DNA of 13,352 bases from Acidilobaceae archaeon (GCA_027081695.1 JALWJI010000135.1:1-13352), one strand, 5' to 3'. Positions 1 to 6,102 are shown, counted from the first letter of the stretch. The notes: generated from the letters alone by a model not told the origin. Numbers and translations: made by a program.

Positions 1-85
1 CCAATGACAATATTCTATGCTCTGGGACAAGCTCGTGTTCAAGTATCCTCTTATCTAATCGTTTCTTCCTCGATCTCGAGACCAA
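1..85 (-). CDS. rpoH: DNA-directed RNA polymerase subunit H (RpoH/Rpb5-like), 5' end only
   Basis: Only the first 28 codons lie in the window; the gene continues past the left edge. Read from a TTG at 85-83, it gives a basic leader followed by LDKRILEHELVPEHRILSL. The HELVPEHRILS stretch is the conserved opening of archaeal RpoH, the counterpart of the C-terminal domain of eukaryotic Rpb5, which sits in the jaw of RNA polymerase. An in-frame stop lies upstream (TAG) with no ATG or GTG between, so TTG is the only usable start seen. In crenarchaea rpoH usually opens the rpoH-rpoB-rpoA1-rpoA2 operon, so the large polymerase genes probably lie just outside the window; that is inference. A G-rich stretch about 9 nt upstream could serve as a weak ribosome binding site. 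Confidence 0.82.
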   Translation of the reverse strand, partial: MVSRSRKKRLDKRILEHELVPEHRILSL

Positions 86-92
86 TGTTACA

Positions 93-143
93 CTATCCCC
101 CGGAACCTACGCCAAAAAGAAGAGATCATATCCGGGGTTATAG
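93..143 (-). repeat. Inverted repeat / possible leader hairpin upstream of rpoH
   Basis: CCCCGGA at 98-104 is the exact inverse complement of TCCGGGG at 131-137, with a 26-nt loop. After a small internal loop the pairing resumes with CTAT (93-96) against ATAG (140-143), giving 11 bp in all. The repeat stands out as G/C-rich in A/T-rich surroundings. It lies 8 nt before the TTG start of rpoH, so it would be in the mRNA leader if transcription starts near 160, or would overlap the promoter if it starts nearer the gene. Confidence 0.5.
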
Positions 144-180
144 AGTTAGCGGTCGAAATTTTTTGTATATGTTAATTAAC

Positions 181-190
181 CCTTATATAC
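181..190 (-). promoter_or_regulatory. Candidate TATA box for rpoH
   Basis: On the minus strand this reads GTATATAAGG, a good archaeal TATA element. A start site about 26 nt downstream would be near position 160, giving rpoH a leader of about 75 nt that includes the whole inverted repeat at 93-143. An alternative element, CTATAA near 138-143, would give a short leader and put the repeat inside the promoter. No plus-strand gene is positioned to use this box. Confidence 0.35.
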
Positions 191-259
191 TTATCCGAAG
201 CTATACATTGACATACATCGAAACAATTATGGAACACGCCCTGGAAAGACACAGTAAAA

Positions 260-267
260 TTATAAAA
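260..267 (+). promoter_or_regulatory. Candidate TATA box for tRNA-Lys
   Basis: TTATAAAA preceded by an A-rich stretch that could be a TFB-recognition element. Its centre is about 37 nt before the first base of the tRNA, so a typical archaeal start site about 26 nt downstream would leave a short 5' leader of roughly 10 nt for RNase P to remove. Confidence 0.5.
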
Positions 268-300
268 AGGGATCCTACAATATTCCGATAACTAGGCAAT

Positions 301-409
301 GGGCCCGTAGCTCAGCCTGGAAGAGCGGCGGGCTTTTAACCCGTAGACGTGCTGTGGCAGCTGGCCGCACAGGCGGAAGTCCCGGGTTCAAATCCCGGCG
401 GGCCCGCCA
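301..409 (+). tRNA. tRNA-Lys (anticodon TTT/UUU) with a 32-nt intron in the variable region
   Basis: A full cloverleaf can be drawn. The acceptor stem GGGCCCG (301-307) pairs perfectly with CGGGCCC (399-405). The D stem is GCTC/GAGC (310-313 with 323-326). The anticodon stem is GCGGG/CCCGT (328-332 with 340-344), closed by one G-U pair. The loop CTTTTAA (333-339) carries anticodon TTT at 335-337. The T arm is CCGGG/CCCGG around TTCAAAT (382-398). The discriminator is G406 and CCA is encoded at 407-409. Between the anticodon stem and the T arm there are 37 nt instead of about 5, which is explained by an intron at 347-378. Once it is removed the variable loop reads AGGTC, an ordinary form for this tRNA. 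The anticodon assigns lysine. Confidence 0.93.
347..378 (+). other. tRNA intron at non-canonical position 45/46
   Basis: A relaxed bulge-helix-bulge can be drawn. The 4-bp central helix is CCGT (341-344) with GCGG (373-376), one G-U pair. The 5' bulge AG|A is 345-347 and the 3' bulge AA|G is 377-379; cutting each bulge after its second base releases exactly 32 nt. The inner intron helix pairs 348 with 372, then 349-352 with 367-370 around a bulged A371, and continues as GGC/GCC (356-358 with 364-366) around AGCTG. No outer exon-exon helix is visible, so this is a relaxed motif. The central helix uses the 3' strand of the anticodon stem, so precursor and mature folds are mutually exclusive. 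The archaeal splicing endonuclease would be the processing enzyme. Confidence 0.75.
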
Positions 410-414
410 CAAAC

Positions 415-446
415 CCCCAAATAGCGGGGCTCCTTTCCTCTCATCC
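415..446 (+). terminator. Possible tRNA 3' stem-loop and pyrimidine tract
   Basis: CCCC (415-418) and GGGG (426-429) can pair around a 7-nt loop, followed by a pyrimidine-rich run (430-446). Archaeal termination depends mainly on T-rich runs rather than on hairpins, so this is only a candidate. The rest of 447-529 holds a promoter-like A/T stretch for the next gene. Confidence 0.25.
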
Positions 447-495
447 TCGGCTAAACTAACCACTGATCAGTATAGACTATCGTCGATACATTATG

Positions 496-505
496 CATTA
501 TTTTA
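496..505 (+). promoter_or_regulatory. Candidate TATA box for the DUF357-nucleotidyltransferase gene
   Basis: CATTATTTTA, centred near 501, would place the start of transcription near 527-530. That implies a leaderless message starting at TTG 530 or GTG 533, or a leader of about 17 nt if ATG 545 is used. Confidence 0.35.
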
Positions 506-529
506 GGGAGACTCTTGAAGACTCCATAA

Positions 530-1294
530 TTGGTGCCGGGAATAATGAATAATAAAATATGTAGCAGGGCAAGAAAATATGCTGATAATCTTATAGCAAC
601 AGTTGACAATCTGAAAAAATCTAATCCAGGCCTAGTGGAAAAATATCCTAAGCTATTTGACGCTATAGATCGCTATCTCAAAGACACCTATTACTTTATA
701 GAGACCAACGATTGTGATACAGCCTTAGTCTCGGTATCCTATGCCGAGGGACTGCTTGACAGTCTTAAATACATGGGATACGCCGAATTCGAATGGACCA
801 ACATACGAAGAGAAGAGAAGACGGTCTTTGTAGGTGGCACATTCGACATAATGCACCCGGGCCATGTCAGGTTACTCAAATACGCTTCTAGCCTAGGCAA
901 ACTCTATGTCGTAATAGCGAGAGACAAAAACGTCCGAGAAACTAAGGGGAAGAAGCCGGTCTTGTCCGAGAAGAGTAGGCTTGAGCTAGTTTCCTCAATC
1001 AAATACGTTTATCAGGCTCGTCTTGGAGACCTACAAGACAAAATGAAGCCTCTCATGGAGATTAAACCTGATATCGTTGTGCTCGGTCCGGATCAACCAT
1101 ATGATCCTAAGGAACTCGCTAGTTATCTCGAGAAGCTCCTCGGAAAAAAGGTCGAGGTTTTACGTTATGACGAAAAGGAGGAATTCGAGCCCGGTCTAAG
1201 AAGTAGTAGCGACGTAATCAAGAGAATATGTCGGGGATCCTATTGCCTGAGCATTGGATGTAGTACACCTCCATGCCAGGAGGACCAGAAGTAA
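530..1294 (+). CDS. ribL: DUF357 / cytidylyltransferase-fold fusion protein, probable FAD synthetase (RibL-like)
   Basis: A 254-residue protein in two parts. Residues about 7-88 form a helical domain matching the archaeal DUF357 family. Residues about 98-233 form a nucleotidyltransferase of the cytidylyltransferase-like superfamily: GGTFDIMHPGH (102-112) is the nucleotide-binding HxGH loop, ARDKNV follows at 130-135, and RSSSDVIKRI (224-233) corresponds to the SSTxIR-type motif. This type resembles archaeal RibL, which adenylylates FMN to FAD, but glycerol-phosphate or other cytidylyltransferases share the fold, so the substrate is inferred. The tail carries four cysteines at exact five-residue spacing (234, 239, 244, 249); C-terminal cysteines are a feature of RibL. 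Starts TTG 530, GTG 533 and ATG 545 are all in frame and the true one is uncertain. The 3' end overlaps the convergent endonuclease V gene by 77 nt. Confidence 0.8.
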   Translation: MVPGIMNNKICSRARKYADNLIATVDNLKKSNPGLVEKYPKLFDAIDRYLKDTYYFIETNDCDTALVSVSYAEGLLDSLKYMGYAEFEWTNIRREEKTVFVGGTFDIMHPGHVRLLKYASSLGKLYVVIARDKNVRETKGKKPVLSEKSRLELVSSIKYVYQARLGDLQDKMKPLMEIKPDIVVLGPDQPYDPKELASYLEKLLGKKVEVLRYDEKEEFEPGLRSSSDVIKRICRGSYCLSIGCSTPPCQEDQK

Positions 1295-1973
1295 TTCTCT
1301 TCTTAAGATCCTTCGTGATTTTATCGGCAATACGCGTCGGCTCCGGGAGTTTGCCTCTTCTCAGCATTGATTTAATGAGCCGAATACTAGTCATAAGAGA
1401 AACTCTGTGGCCTGGGCTTACAAATATTCGTTTTGAGCCTTCGCCTAGAACACCTGCAATAGGACGTTGTTCGTCGTCTACAACGTATATATAATTCCTT
1501 TCCTCGCGGTATTCCCCGTAGAGCTTCTTCTTTGCAACACCGATGGATGGCTTATCAAATACTACCCCTACATGGGTGGCAATTCCAGCTCTACGTGGAT
1601 GAGCAATTCCATGGCCATCGACAACTATGAGATCCACGCTTATTCTTTTTTGAAGCCTGGCAAGTGCCGGCGCTAAGACTGCCATCTCCCGAAAGGCTAG
1701 GAGGCCGGGTATATAGGGGACGCAGACACGGGCAACTGCCGCGATACAATCGATGATTCTCATAGATGGATACGCCAAAGCAACTGCTACGCCGATGCCC
1801 CAAGAAGAGAAACGCCAGTTAGGATATGAAACATCGAGGCCTACAACGGTTCTTAATCGATTAAACCTGTCTTCGAGGACAGCGCTCTGCGCAATGTATT
1901 TTTGAGCTTTATATGCTCTTGACACATCAAATCTTTTCCTTACACCGGTGCAGGGATCAAAAACCTCGTCCAA
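1218..1973 (-). CDS. nfi: Endonuclease V (deoxyinosine 3' endonuclease)
   Basis: A 251-residue protein with all family signatures. GLDVS has the first metal-binding Asp at 47; PYIPGLLAFRE (86-96) ends in the catalytic Glu; VDGHGIAHPRRAG (118-130) carries the second Asp at 119; IATHVGV, GVAKKKL (145-151) and SPGHRVSL (186-193) follow. Endonuclease V cuts the second phosphodiester bond 3' of deoxyinosine, a deamination lesion frequent at high temperature. The start is a TTG at 1973-1971, three bases after the stop of the upstream proteasome beta gene, so the two are one operon. The conserved body ends near residue 228; the last 25 residues or so, beginning PPGMEV, have no motif I recognise and lie entirely antisense to the end of the RibL-like gene. 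A lost stop codon could have produced this extension. Confidence 0.93.
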   Translation of the reverse strand: MDEVFDPCTGVRKRFDVSRAYKAQKYIAQSAVLEDRFNRLRTVVGLDVSYPNWRFSSWGIGVAVALAYPSMRIIDCIAAVARVCVPYIPGLLAFREMAVLAPALARLQKRISVDLIVVDGHGIAHPRRAGIATHVGVVFDKPSIGVAKKKLYGEYREERNYIYVVDDEQRPIAGVLGEGSKRIFVSPGHRVSLMTSIRLIKSMLRRGKLPEPTRIADKITKDLKKRITSGPPGMEVYYIQCSGNRIPDIFS

Positions 1974-1976
1974 GGA

Positions 1977-2591
1977 CTACTGACCCTCGACGAGTCTGAG
2001 CTTGTAAGATTTCTCTATAACGTCGTCTTTAGTTATAGCTACGACGTCAATCCCGTCTCCAGTATACGAGTCCCTTTCTATCGCGGCTTTTACAGCCTTT
2101 ACGGCAACGTTAATTGCTTCCTCTAAGTCTAAGTCGTCTCTATAGGAGTCCTCTAGGAATCCCAGCGCTATGGATGCTCCGGAGCCAACCGCTATATATG
2201 GCTCCTCTGTTAGCGAGCCTAGAGAGTCCAGTACGTAGAGACTTGTTTCTCCATCTGGATCTATACCTCCCACGATTATTTCTACTAGGAATGGGAATGC
2301 CTTATACGAGTAGAGTATCATGGATAATCTCTTGGCTATGCTTTTGACCGATGGTTCCTTGTTTATAGTCATTTTCATGAATCTGTACTCTGCCTCGAGT
2401 ATTCTAAATAAGCCGCGTAGATCGCCGTATAGGCCTGCGAAGGCTATTCCAATACGTTTGTCCAACATGAATATCTTCTTAGCATTTCTGCTCATGACAA
2501 AGGATCCATACGCCATCCTTCGATCAGTTGCTAATACGACTGCGTCCTTCAGTTTTATCCCGACAGCTGTTGCTCCAAAATACATTGACAC
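1977..2591 (-). CDS. psmB: Proteasome beta subunit lacking the catalytic threonine (Thr1 to Ala)
   Basis: A 20S proteasome beta-type subunit: the beta fold runs from GATAVGIKLKDAVVLATDRR through GSGASIALG and ERDSYTGDGIDVVAI. Lined up on active beta subunits (G|TTTVG), the residue after the processing Gly is Ala, and position 3 is also Ala. Asp17, Lys33, Ser129 of GSG and Asp166 equivalents are present. Without Thr1 neither autoprocessing nor peptide cleavage is expected, so it is probably a structural or assembly partner of the active beta at 9683-10357. Several crenarchaea carry two beta subunits. Starts are possible at GTG 2603, GTG 2591 and ATG 2585; 2591 is preferred because GGTGAT lies 7 nt before it. 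The propeptide is then six residues (MSMYFG). It is followed after 3 nt by nfi. Confidence 0.9.
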   Translation of the reverse strand: MSMYFGATAVGIKLKDAVVLATDRRMAYGSFVMSRNAKKIFMLDKRIGIAFAGLYGDLRGLFRILEAEYRFMKMTINKEPSVKSIAKRLSMILYSYKAFPFLVEIIVGGIDPDGETSLYVLDSLGSLTEEPYIAVGSGASIALGFLEDSYRDDLDLEEAINVAVKAVKAAIERDSYTGDGIDVVAITKDDVIEKSYKLRLVEGQ

Positions 2592-2598
2592 TATTATC

Positions 2599-2604
2599 AT
2601 CACC
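2599..2604 (-). promoter_or_regulatory. Shine-Dalgarno deciding the start of the inactive psmB
   Basis: GGTGAT on the minus strand is complementary to the archaeal 16S rRNA 3' end and sits 7 nt before GTG 2591-2589. It overlaps the upstream GTG (2603-2601) and would be translated if that start were used, which argues for the shorter protein. Confidence 0.5.
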
Positions 2605-2663
2605 CTTGTCTTTTCACGTCGCCTATTTCTTTCAATACCAGACTGTACTGGAGATAGCAGAGT

Positions 2664-2680
2664 AATTAATTATTTAGCAT
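2664..2680 (-). promoter_or_regulatory. Candidate TATA box for the psmB-nfi operon
   Basis: The minus strand reads GCTAAATAATTAATTAC, an A/T-rich TATA-like stretch. A start site about 26 nt on would be near 2646, leaving a leader of about 55 nt before GTG 2591. Confidence 0.35.
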
Positions 2681-2683
2681 AAT

Positions 2684-2739
2684 GACTCTGTGATAAACCC
2701 ATAATTCCTTCATATCATTTCCGGGATAGACCCAGAGTC
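2684..2739. repeat. 7-bp inverted repeat between divergent psmB and TFB-like genes
   Basis: GACTCTG (2684-2690) and CAGAGTC (2733-2739) are exact inverse complements 42 nt apart, with a short CCC/GGG match further in. Chance occurrence of a 7-mer pair in 200 bp is plausible, so any operator role is speculative. The remainder of the 2605-2808 intergenic region shows only A/T-rich promoter-like stretches, including GAGTATATCTC at 2744-2754. Confidence 0.25.
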
Positions 2740-2808
2740 TATAGAGTATATCTCTCGAGAAACACGGATCAATAACTCGTACACTAAGCGATTAACAGGG
2801 ATTATACT

Positions 2809-3399
2809 GTGCCACTCAGCATGAGTAGTCGTAGATGCCCGTATTGCAGATCAACAAGTCTAGTATGGGATAGTGAGAGAGGACTAGTGGTTTGTCAAGA
2901 ATGTGGCTCCGTTATCAGCGAAAACACCATAGAGGACTTACCAAAGCCCAGGTACAATGATAAATCACTCTATAAGCAGAAACGACAAAGAAAAGTATAC
3001 TGGCTCCCTAGAATACATACCGCACCCCGAGCCCGTAAATCAAGCAGAAAACATGTTTTCGAAAAAGAATTCATACACATAATCGAGTCCAGGGCACGAA
3101 TCTATCTCAGAACCCACAACCTGGATCTAGAGGAGACTTCGAGGTTTCTCGAAACTACTATACCCGATCTCAAAAACAGAAAGAGACACGTTAAGCTGGC
3201 ATTACTCGTTTACATTATCGAAACCCTAGAGGGCTCATCAAAGAAGAACGCCATAAGGACTGCTCACACGATAACAAGTGTCAATATAAGAACACTCGCT
3301 GACCTCATCCAGAGATATAGGAACCAATTAGACCGTGTAGAAGAATGGGTAGTGGAACATTGGAGAAACAAGAAAAAAGACCAGTACAGAAATATGTGA
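2809..3399 (+). CDS. Small TFIIB/TFB-like protein: zinc ribbon plus one divergent cyclin-like repeat
   Basis: A 196-residue protein. Residues 10-32 form a TFIIB-type zinc ribbon with ligands Cys10, Cys13, Cys29 and Cys32 (CPYC-X15-CQEC). A very basic linker (about 40-80) takes the place of the B-reader/linker. Residues about 85-175 are helical and look like a single TFIIB cyclin repeat: LALLVYIIETLEG followed by IRTAHTITSVNIRTLADLI matches the usual helix-turn-helix part. Normal TFB has two repeats and about 300 residues, so this is a half-size relative. Residues 177-190 are Trp- and charge-rich. It may be an accessory initiation factor or a regulator. Starts GTG 2809 and ATG 2821 are both possible; no strong ribosome binding site is seen. 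It ends in a 4-nt GTGA overlap with the Nog1-like gene, so the two products are probably made together. Confidence 0.7.
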   Translation: MPLSMSSRRCPYCRSTSLVWDSERGLVVCQECGSVISENTIEDLPKPRYNDKSLYKQKRQRKVYWLPRIHTAPRARKSSRKHVFEKEFIHIIESRARIYLRTHNLDLEETSRFLETTIPDLKNRKRHVKLALLVYIIETLEGSSKKNAIRTAHTITSVNIRTLADLIQRYRNQLDRVEEWVVEHWRNKKKDQYRNM

Positions 3400-4421
3400 A
3401 GGACCCCGCAGCGGTAGCAAAGAAAATACACGTGCCGACCTACGATGAGATCCTAGAGAGAATTAAGTCAAGGTATCCTAGAAGAGGTAGAACCCTCTTC
3501 GATAGAGAAATGGCAAGACTGCAGGCTACCTTTGATATAGCCATATCGAAAACAGACTTTATAAGGGATCTTACTTGGCTTCTCGATTCGCTCCATCCTT
3601 TCTACTGGAGGATAATAGAGATAGACTTCGATAAGAGAAAGATACGTGACTCCCTAAGATGTATTAGCAGAGCTAGAAGACTATCGAGAGAGTTCTACGA
3701 TAAATACCGTATTCACCTAATGGCTGCAGAGAGCAAGAGAGAACTATTCAGGGCTGGCTCCGAAGCTAGGGGACGTATCTTATCCCTGTACAAAAAATGC
3801 AGGAGATCTCTCGACTATCTCCGTAACCTAGTGATCTTCATACAACATCTTCCCGGAATAGACGCAGAGCTCCCTACAATAATTGTTGCAGGTGCACCGA
3901 GCACGGGAAAATCAACATTTATCAGGAGTGTTAGCAGAGCCCAACCCAAAGTGGCATCTTATCCCTTCACAACTACAAGCATACATATAGGCCACGTATA
4001 TGTAGAAGACGAAAAAATACAAGTGATTGATACGCCTGGTCTATTAGATAGAGAAATAAACGAGATGAATCCCGTTGAGAGACGAGCTATAGCCGCCCTT
4101 AAAGAACTACCCGGAGTGGTATTGTTCCTGATAGATGTTAGTGGAGACCGATATATGAGCATAGCTAGGCAATTCAACCTGCTAAATACGGTTAAAGAAC
4201 TAATAGGAAGTAAACCGATAATTATAGGCATTAATAAAATCGATATTGCAGACAGAGATTCATTAAGAGAGGCATTAGAGTATACAAGTAGGGGACTAAA
4301 CAATGGGACAATTAGCGAGTATACTGAGCTCATAGCCAGCGATAAATCCTCGGCATATAATGTAATCCGGAGAATATACTCACGATATTTTTCATCGCGT
4401 CAAACCCATACCTCTAATTGA
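3396..4421 (+). CDS. Nog1/OBG-superfamily GTPase, ribosome biogenesis
   Basis: About 341 residues from the GTG at 3396, which overlaps the TGA of the upstream gene (GTGA). An ATG at 3345 is in frame, but GTG lines up with the start of archaeal Nog1 proteins (..DPAAVAKKIHVPTYDEIL). A helical N-terminal region of about 150 residues, typical of Nog1, precedes the G domain. Numbered from the ATG at 3345, the G domain has G1 GAPSTGKST (183-191), G2-like YPFTTTSIHIG (206-216), G3 DTPG (229-232), G4 NKID (297-300) and a possible G5 ASDKS (331-335). The G1 loop has ST where Nog1 usually has NV. Eukaryotic Nog1 acts in pre-60S maturation; archaeal forms lack its long C-terminal extension, as here. The last 30 nt overlap the convergent rtcA. 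Confidence 0.88.
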   Translation: MKDPAAVAKKIHVPTYDEILERIKSRYPRRGRTLFDREMARLQATFDIAISKTDFIRDLTWLLDSLHPFYWRIIEIDFDKRKIRDSLRCISRARRLSREFYDKYRIHLMAAESKRELFRAGSEARGRILSLYKKCRRSLDYLRNLVIFIQHLPGIDAELPTIIVAGAPSTGKSTFIRSVSRAQPKVASYPFTTTSIHIGHVYVEDEKIQVIDTPGLLDREINEMNPVERRAIAALKELPGVVLFLIDVSGDRYMSIARQFNLLNTVKELIGSKPIIIGINKIDIADRDSLREALEYTSRGLNNGTISEYTELIASDKSSAYNVIRRIYSRYFSSRQTHTSN

Positions 4422-5471
4422 TGCCTTAAAAGGCCTATTCGGTCCGCCACTATATTCTATTCTAATACTATCGCCTAGGATTAGCTCTAGTAATCTAAAT
4501 ACCGTTTCTGCATGACTTGTTAGTCTAGCACCACTATAATAGGAAGTGCCGGAAGCAAGAGCCATATAAACCGGCAACATGTCCGAGGCAAATCTATCCA
4601 CGGATGCTCCCGTCAAAATATCGTCTACTAGCTTAGAGGCCGCTTCCTCGCCGACTTTTTCCGCGGGTTTTCCTTTTTCTCCAAGTGCATCTGCTCCCAT
4701 TATCGACCTATCGAATATAGCCCAGAGAGCTATACCGCTTCCGGGGCCTAAATGAGGATCTTTTCCTTTCTCATAGAACTCCAACTTGATAACAGGCTCT
4801 ATACCTAACCTACTCTTAATGTATGCTCGGGCAGACCTGGCTTGTCTCTCTGCAACATGCTGTGGAAGTTTTACACAGTGGCTTAATCCTTCTATACTCT
4901 TAAGTGTTCCACGTGTAGTTAAATCGACTGGCTTCAACGTTTTCGGCGGGTTTCTTATTCTTAGCTTTACGATGCCTCCTCCACGCGGATAGTGTCCTCG
5001 ACGAACTAGCTCTATATCAACATTGTATCCAAATAGGCTGAGGAGTGGTGCGAATACCATCCTCATGTAGTCGATCGTGGGCGCCATTTTGACGTCTGTT
5101 CCTCCTCTTATCGTTGCCTCGACAGGTTCCTGAGCAAATGCCAGTGCAGGGAGTATTGCCTGGAGAAGAAGCGATATACTACCTGCTGTGCCTATGTCAA
5201 AGAAGTAGTTGCCTCCTCTTATAGTCCCCGGATAAAACTCTATGCTAGTACTACCCACGTATAGGCCCTTGGCTCGTCCACTGGTTACCTCTACTAGGGC
5301 TTTTATCGCGGTCAAATGCTGTGGTCTTAGACCGGGATTCTTTCGTTTCGCCCTAATATTGACGACTTTTACGGGAATACCGGTGACTGCGGAGAGAGCT
5401 ATTGCTGTTCTAAGTATCTGACCTCCTCCTTCTCCCATTGATCCATCAATTATGACTAGATTGTTATCCAT
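4392..5471 (-). CDS. rtcA: RNA 3'-terminal phosphate cyclase RtcA
   Basis: A 359-residue protein, the normal family length. It starts with IDGSMGEGGGQILRTA (8-23), followed by NPGLRPQH (45-52), GTAGSISLLLQ (94-104), RGGTDV (122-127) and RRGHYPRGGG (157-166). The nucleophilic histidine is expected in LTSHAET at His320, and DMLPVYMALASG lies just before it. RtcA converts a 3'-phosphate RNA end to a 2',3'-cyclic phosphate through a covalent AMP-histidine and ATP, supplying ends for RtcB-type ligation. No ligase gene lies in this window. ATG 5471-5469 lies within the last codons of nadM, giving an 8-nt overlap with nadM upstream, so both are on one message. Its 3' end overlaps the Nog1-like gene by 30 nt. 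Confidence 0.95.
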   Translation of the reverse strand: MDNNLVIIDGSMGEGGGQILRTAIALSAVTGIPVKVVNIRAKRKNPGLRPQHLTAIKALVEVTSGRAKGLYVGSTSIEFYPGTIRGGNYFFDIGTAGSISLLLQAILPALAFAQEPVEATIRGGTDVKMAPTIDYMRMVFAPLLSLFGYNVDIELVRRGHYPRGGGIVKLRIRNPPKTLKPVDLTTRGTLKSIEGLSHCVKLPQHVAERQARSARAYIKSRLGIEPVIKLEFYEKGKDPHLGPGSGIALWAIFDRSIMGADALGEKGKPAEKVGEEAASKLVDDILTGASVDRFASDMLPVYMALASGTSYYSGARLTSHAETVFRLLELILGDSIRIEYSGGPNRPFKASIRGMGLTR

Positions 5472-6030
5472 CCTCCATCAACCGCTTAATCCTCTCTTCG
5501 AAACCTAGCTTCTTAAGATCCTCCAGGATCTCTTCTGGGACACATTCGGTCCAGTCCTCGCCTTTAACTATCTTATTTCGGATCTCTGTTCCGCTACACA
5601 TGTTTCTATTAATTAGAGGCTGTCTAATGACTGCGAGTCCCATGTCTTCGAAAAGCAATGAGACGAGAGGGTTCCTGGTCACGACTCCGTCAAAATCTGG
5701 TAGGAGAAGACGAAGGTACTGCACCCAGACTTTGTTCATGTTGATATCCGGAACTGGAACGATTTTGATCCTTTTACAATATTCGTCTCCTAGCCTTCTC
5801 CTTAGAAGTTTATCGAGTAGCATCCACCTTTCTCCGGCTGTCAATGGATTTTTTAGCGAGTGACTGTCCTGGGCGGAGCCTATAACTATTATAACTTCCT
5901 CGGCGTGGTCCAAAGCGAATTCTATGACGTGAAGATGTCCTCTATGAGGAGGCTGGAATCGTCCTGGCACCACAAGCCTCCTGTACTTAGCACTCTTCTG
6001 ATTGTCTTTTGCCATACTCCCATCGCCCAT
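5464..6030 (-). CDS. nadM: Nicotinamide-nucleotide adenylyltransferase, archaeal type (NadM)
   Basis: A 188-residue protein. GRFQPPHRGH (23-32) is the nucleotidyltransferase HxGH motif, GSAQDSHSLKNPLTAGER (51-68) is the signature of archaeal NMN adenylyltransferase, and SGTEIR (146-151) is the ISGTxIR-type phosphate-binding motif. It joins ATP with NMN (or nicotinate mononucleotide) to make NAD. Length fits the archaeal family (about 170-190). ATG 6030 and ATG 6015 are both in frame; the second would remove five residues that are not conserved. First gene of a two-gene operon with rtcA. A TATA-like AAATTAATC on the minus strand near 6067-6075 would start transcription about 15 nt before ATG 6030. 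Confidence 0.95.
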   Translation of the reverse strand: MGDGSMAKDNQKSAKYRRLVVPGRFQPPHRGHLHVIEFALDHAEEVIIVIGSAQDSHSLKNPLTAGERWMLLDKLLRRRLGDEYCKRIKIVPVPDINMNKVWVQYLRLLLPDFDGVVTRNPLVSLLFEDMGLAVIRQPLINRNMCSGTEIRNKIVKGEDWTECVPEEILEDLKKLGFEERIKRLMEDG

Positions 6031-6102
6031 TACGCTGAGTATTCCGAATCACTTGTAATGTCTATTCAGATTAATTTCCGTGAGCATCATTAAAGTTATT
6101 CG

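Noticed and set aside
4..291. Plus-strand open frame of 95 codons
   Set aside because: It is antisense to rpoH at one end and runs through promoter and tRNA leader sequence; no recognisable motif and no ribosome binding site.
275..463. Minus-strand open frame of 62 codons across the tRNA
   Set aside because: It covers the antisense of a clear tRNA gene; such frames arise because the G/C-rich tRNA has few stops.
1977..2591. Second active-site loss in the inactive beta: GSGAS in place of GSGSP
   Set aside because: Counting from Thr1 places the catalytic Ser129 at the first Ser of GSG, which is retained; only the next Ser differs.
2545..2606. Possible C/D box guide RNA on the minus strand: GTGATGA (C box) at the psmB start and CTGA about 50 nt later
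   Set aside because: No internal D' (CTGA) or C' (TGATGA) box is present and the region is coding; GGTGAT is better explained as a ribosome binding site.
2320..2682. Plus-strand open frame of 120 codons opposite the psmB gene
   Set aside because: It is the complement of a well-supported proteasome beta gene and its translation shows no family features.
6070..6095. AATGATGC followed by CTGA on the minus strand upstream of nadM, as a guide-RNA signal
   Set aside because: The C box has a mismatch, no C'/D' pair follows, and the stretch is better read as the A/T-rich promoter.
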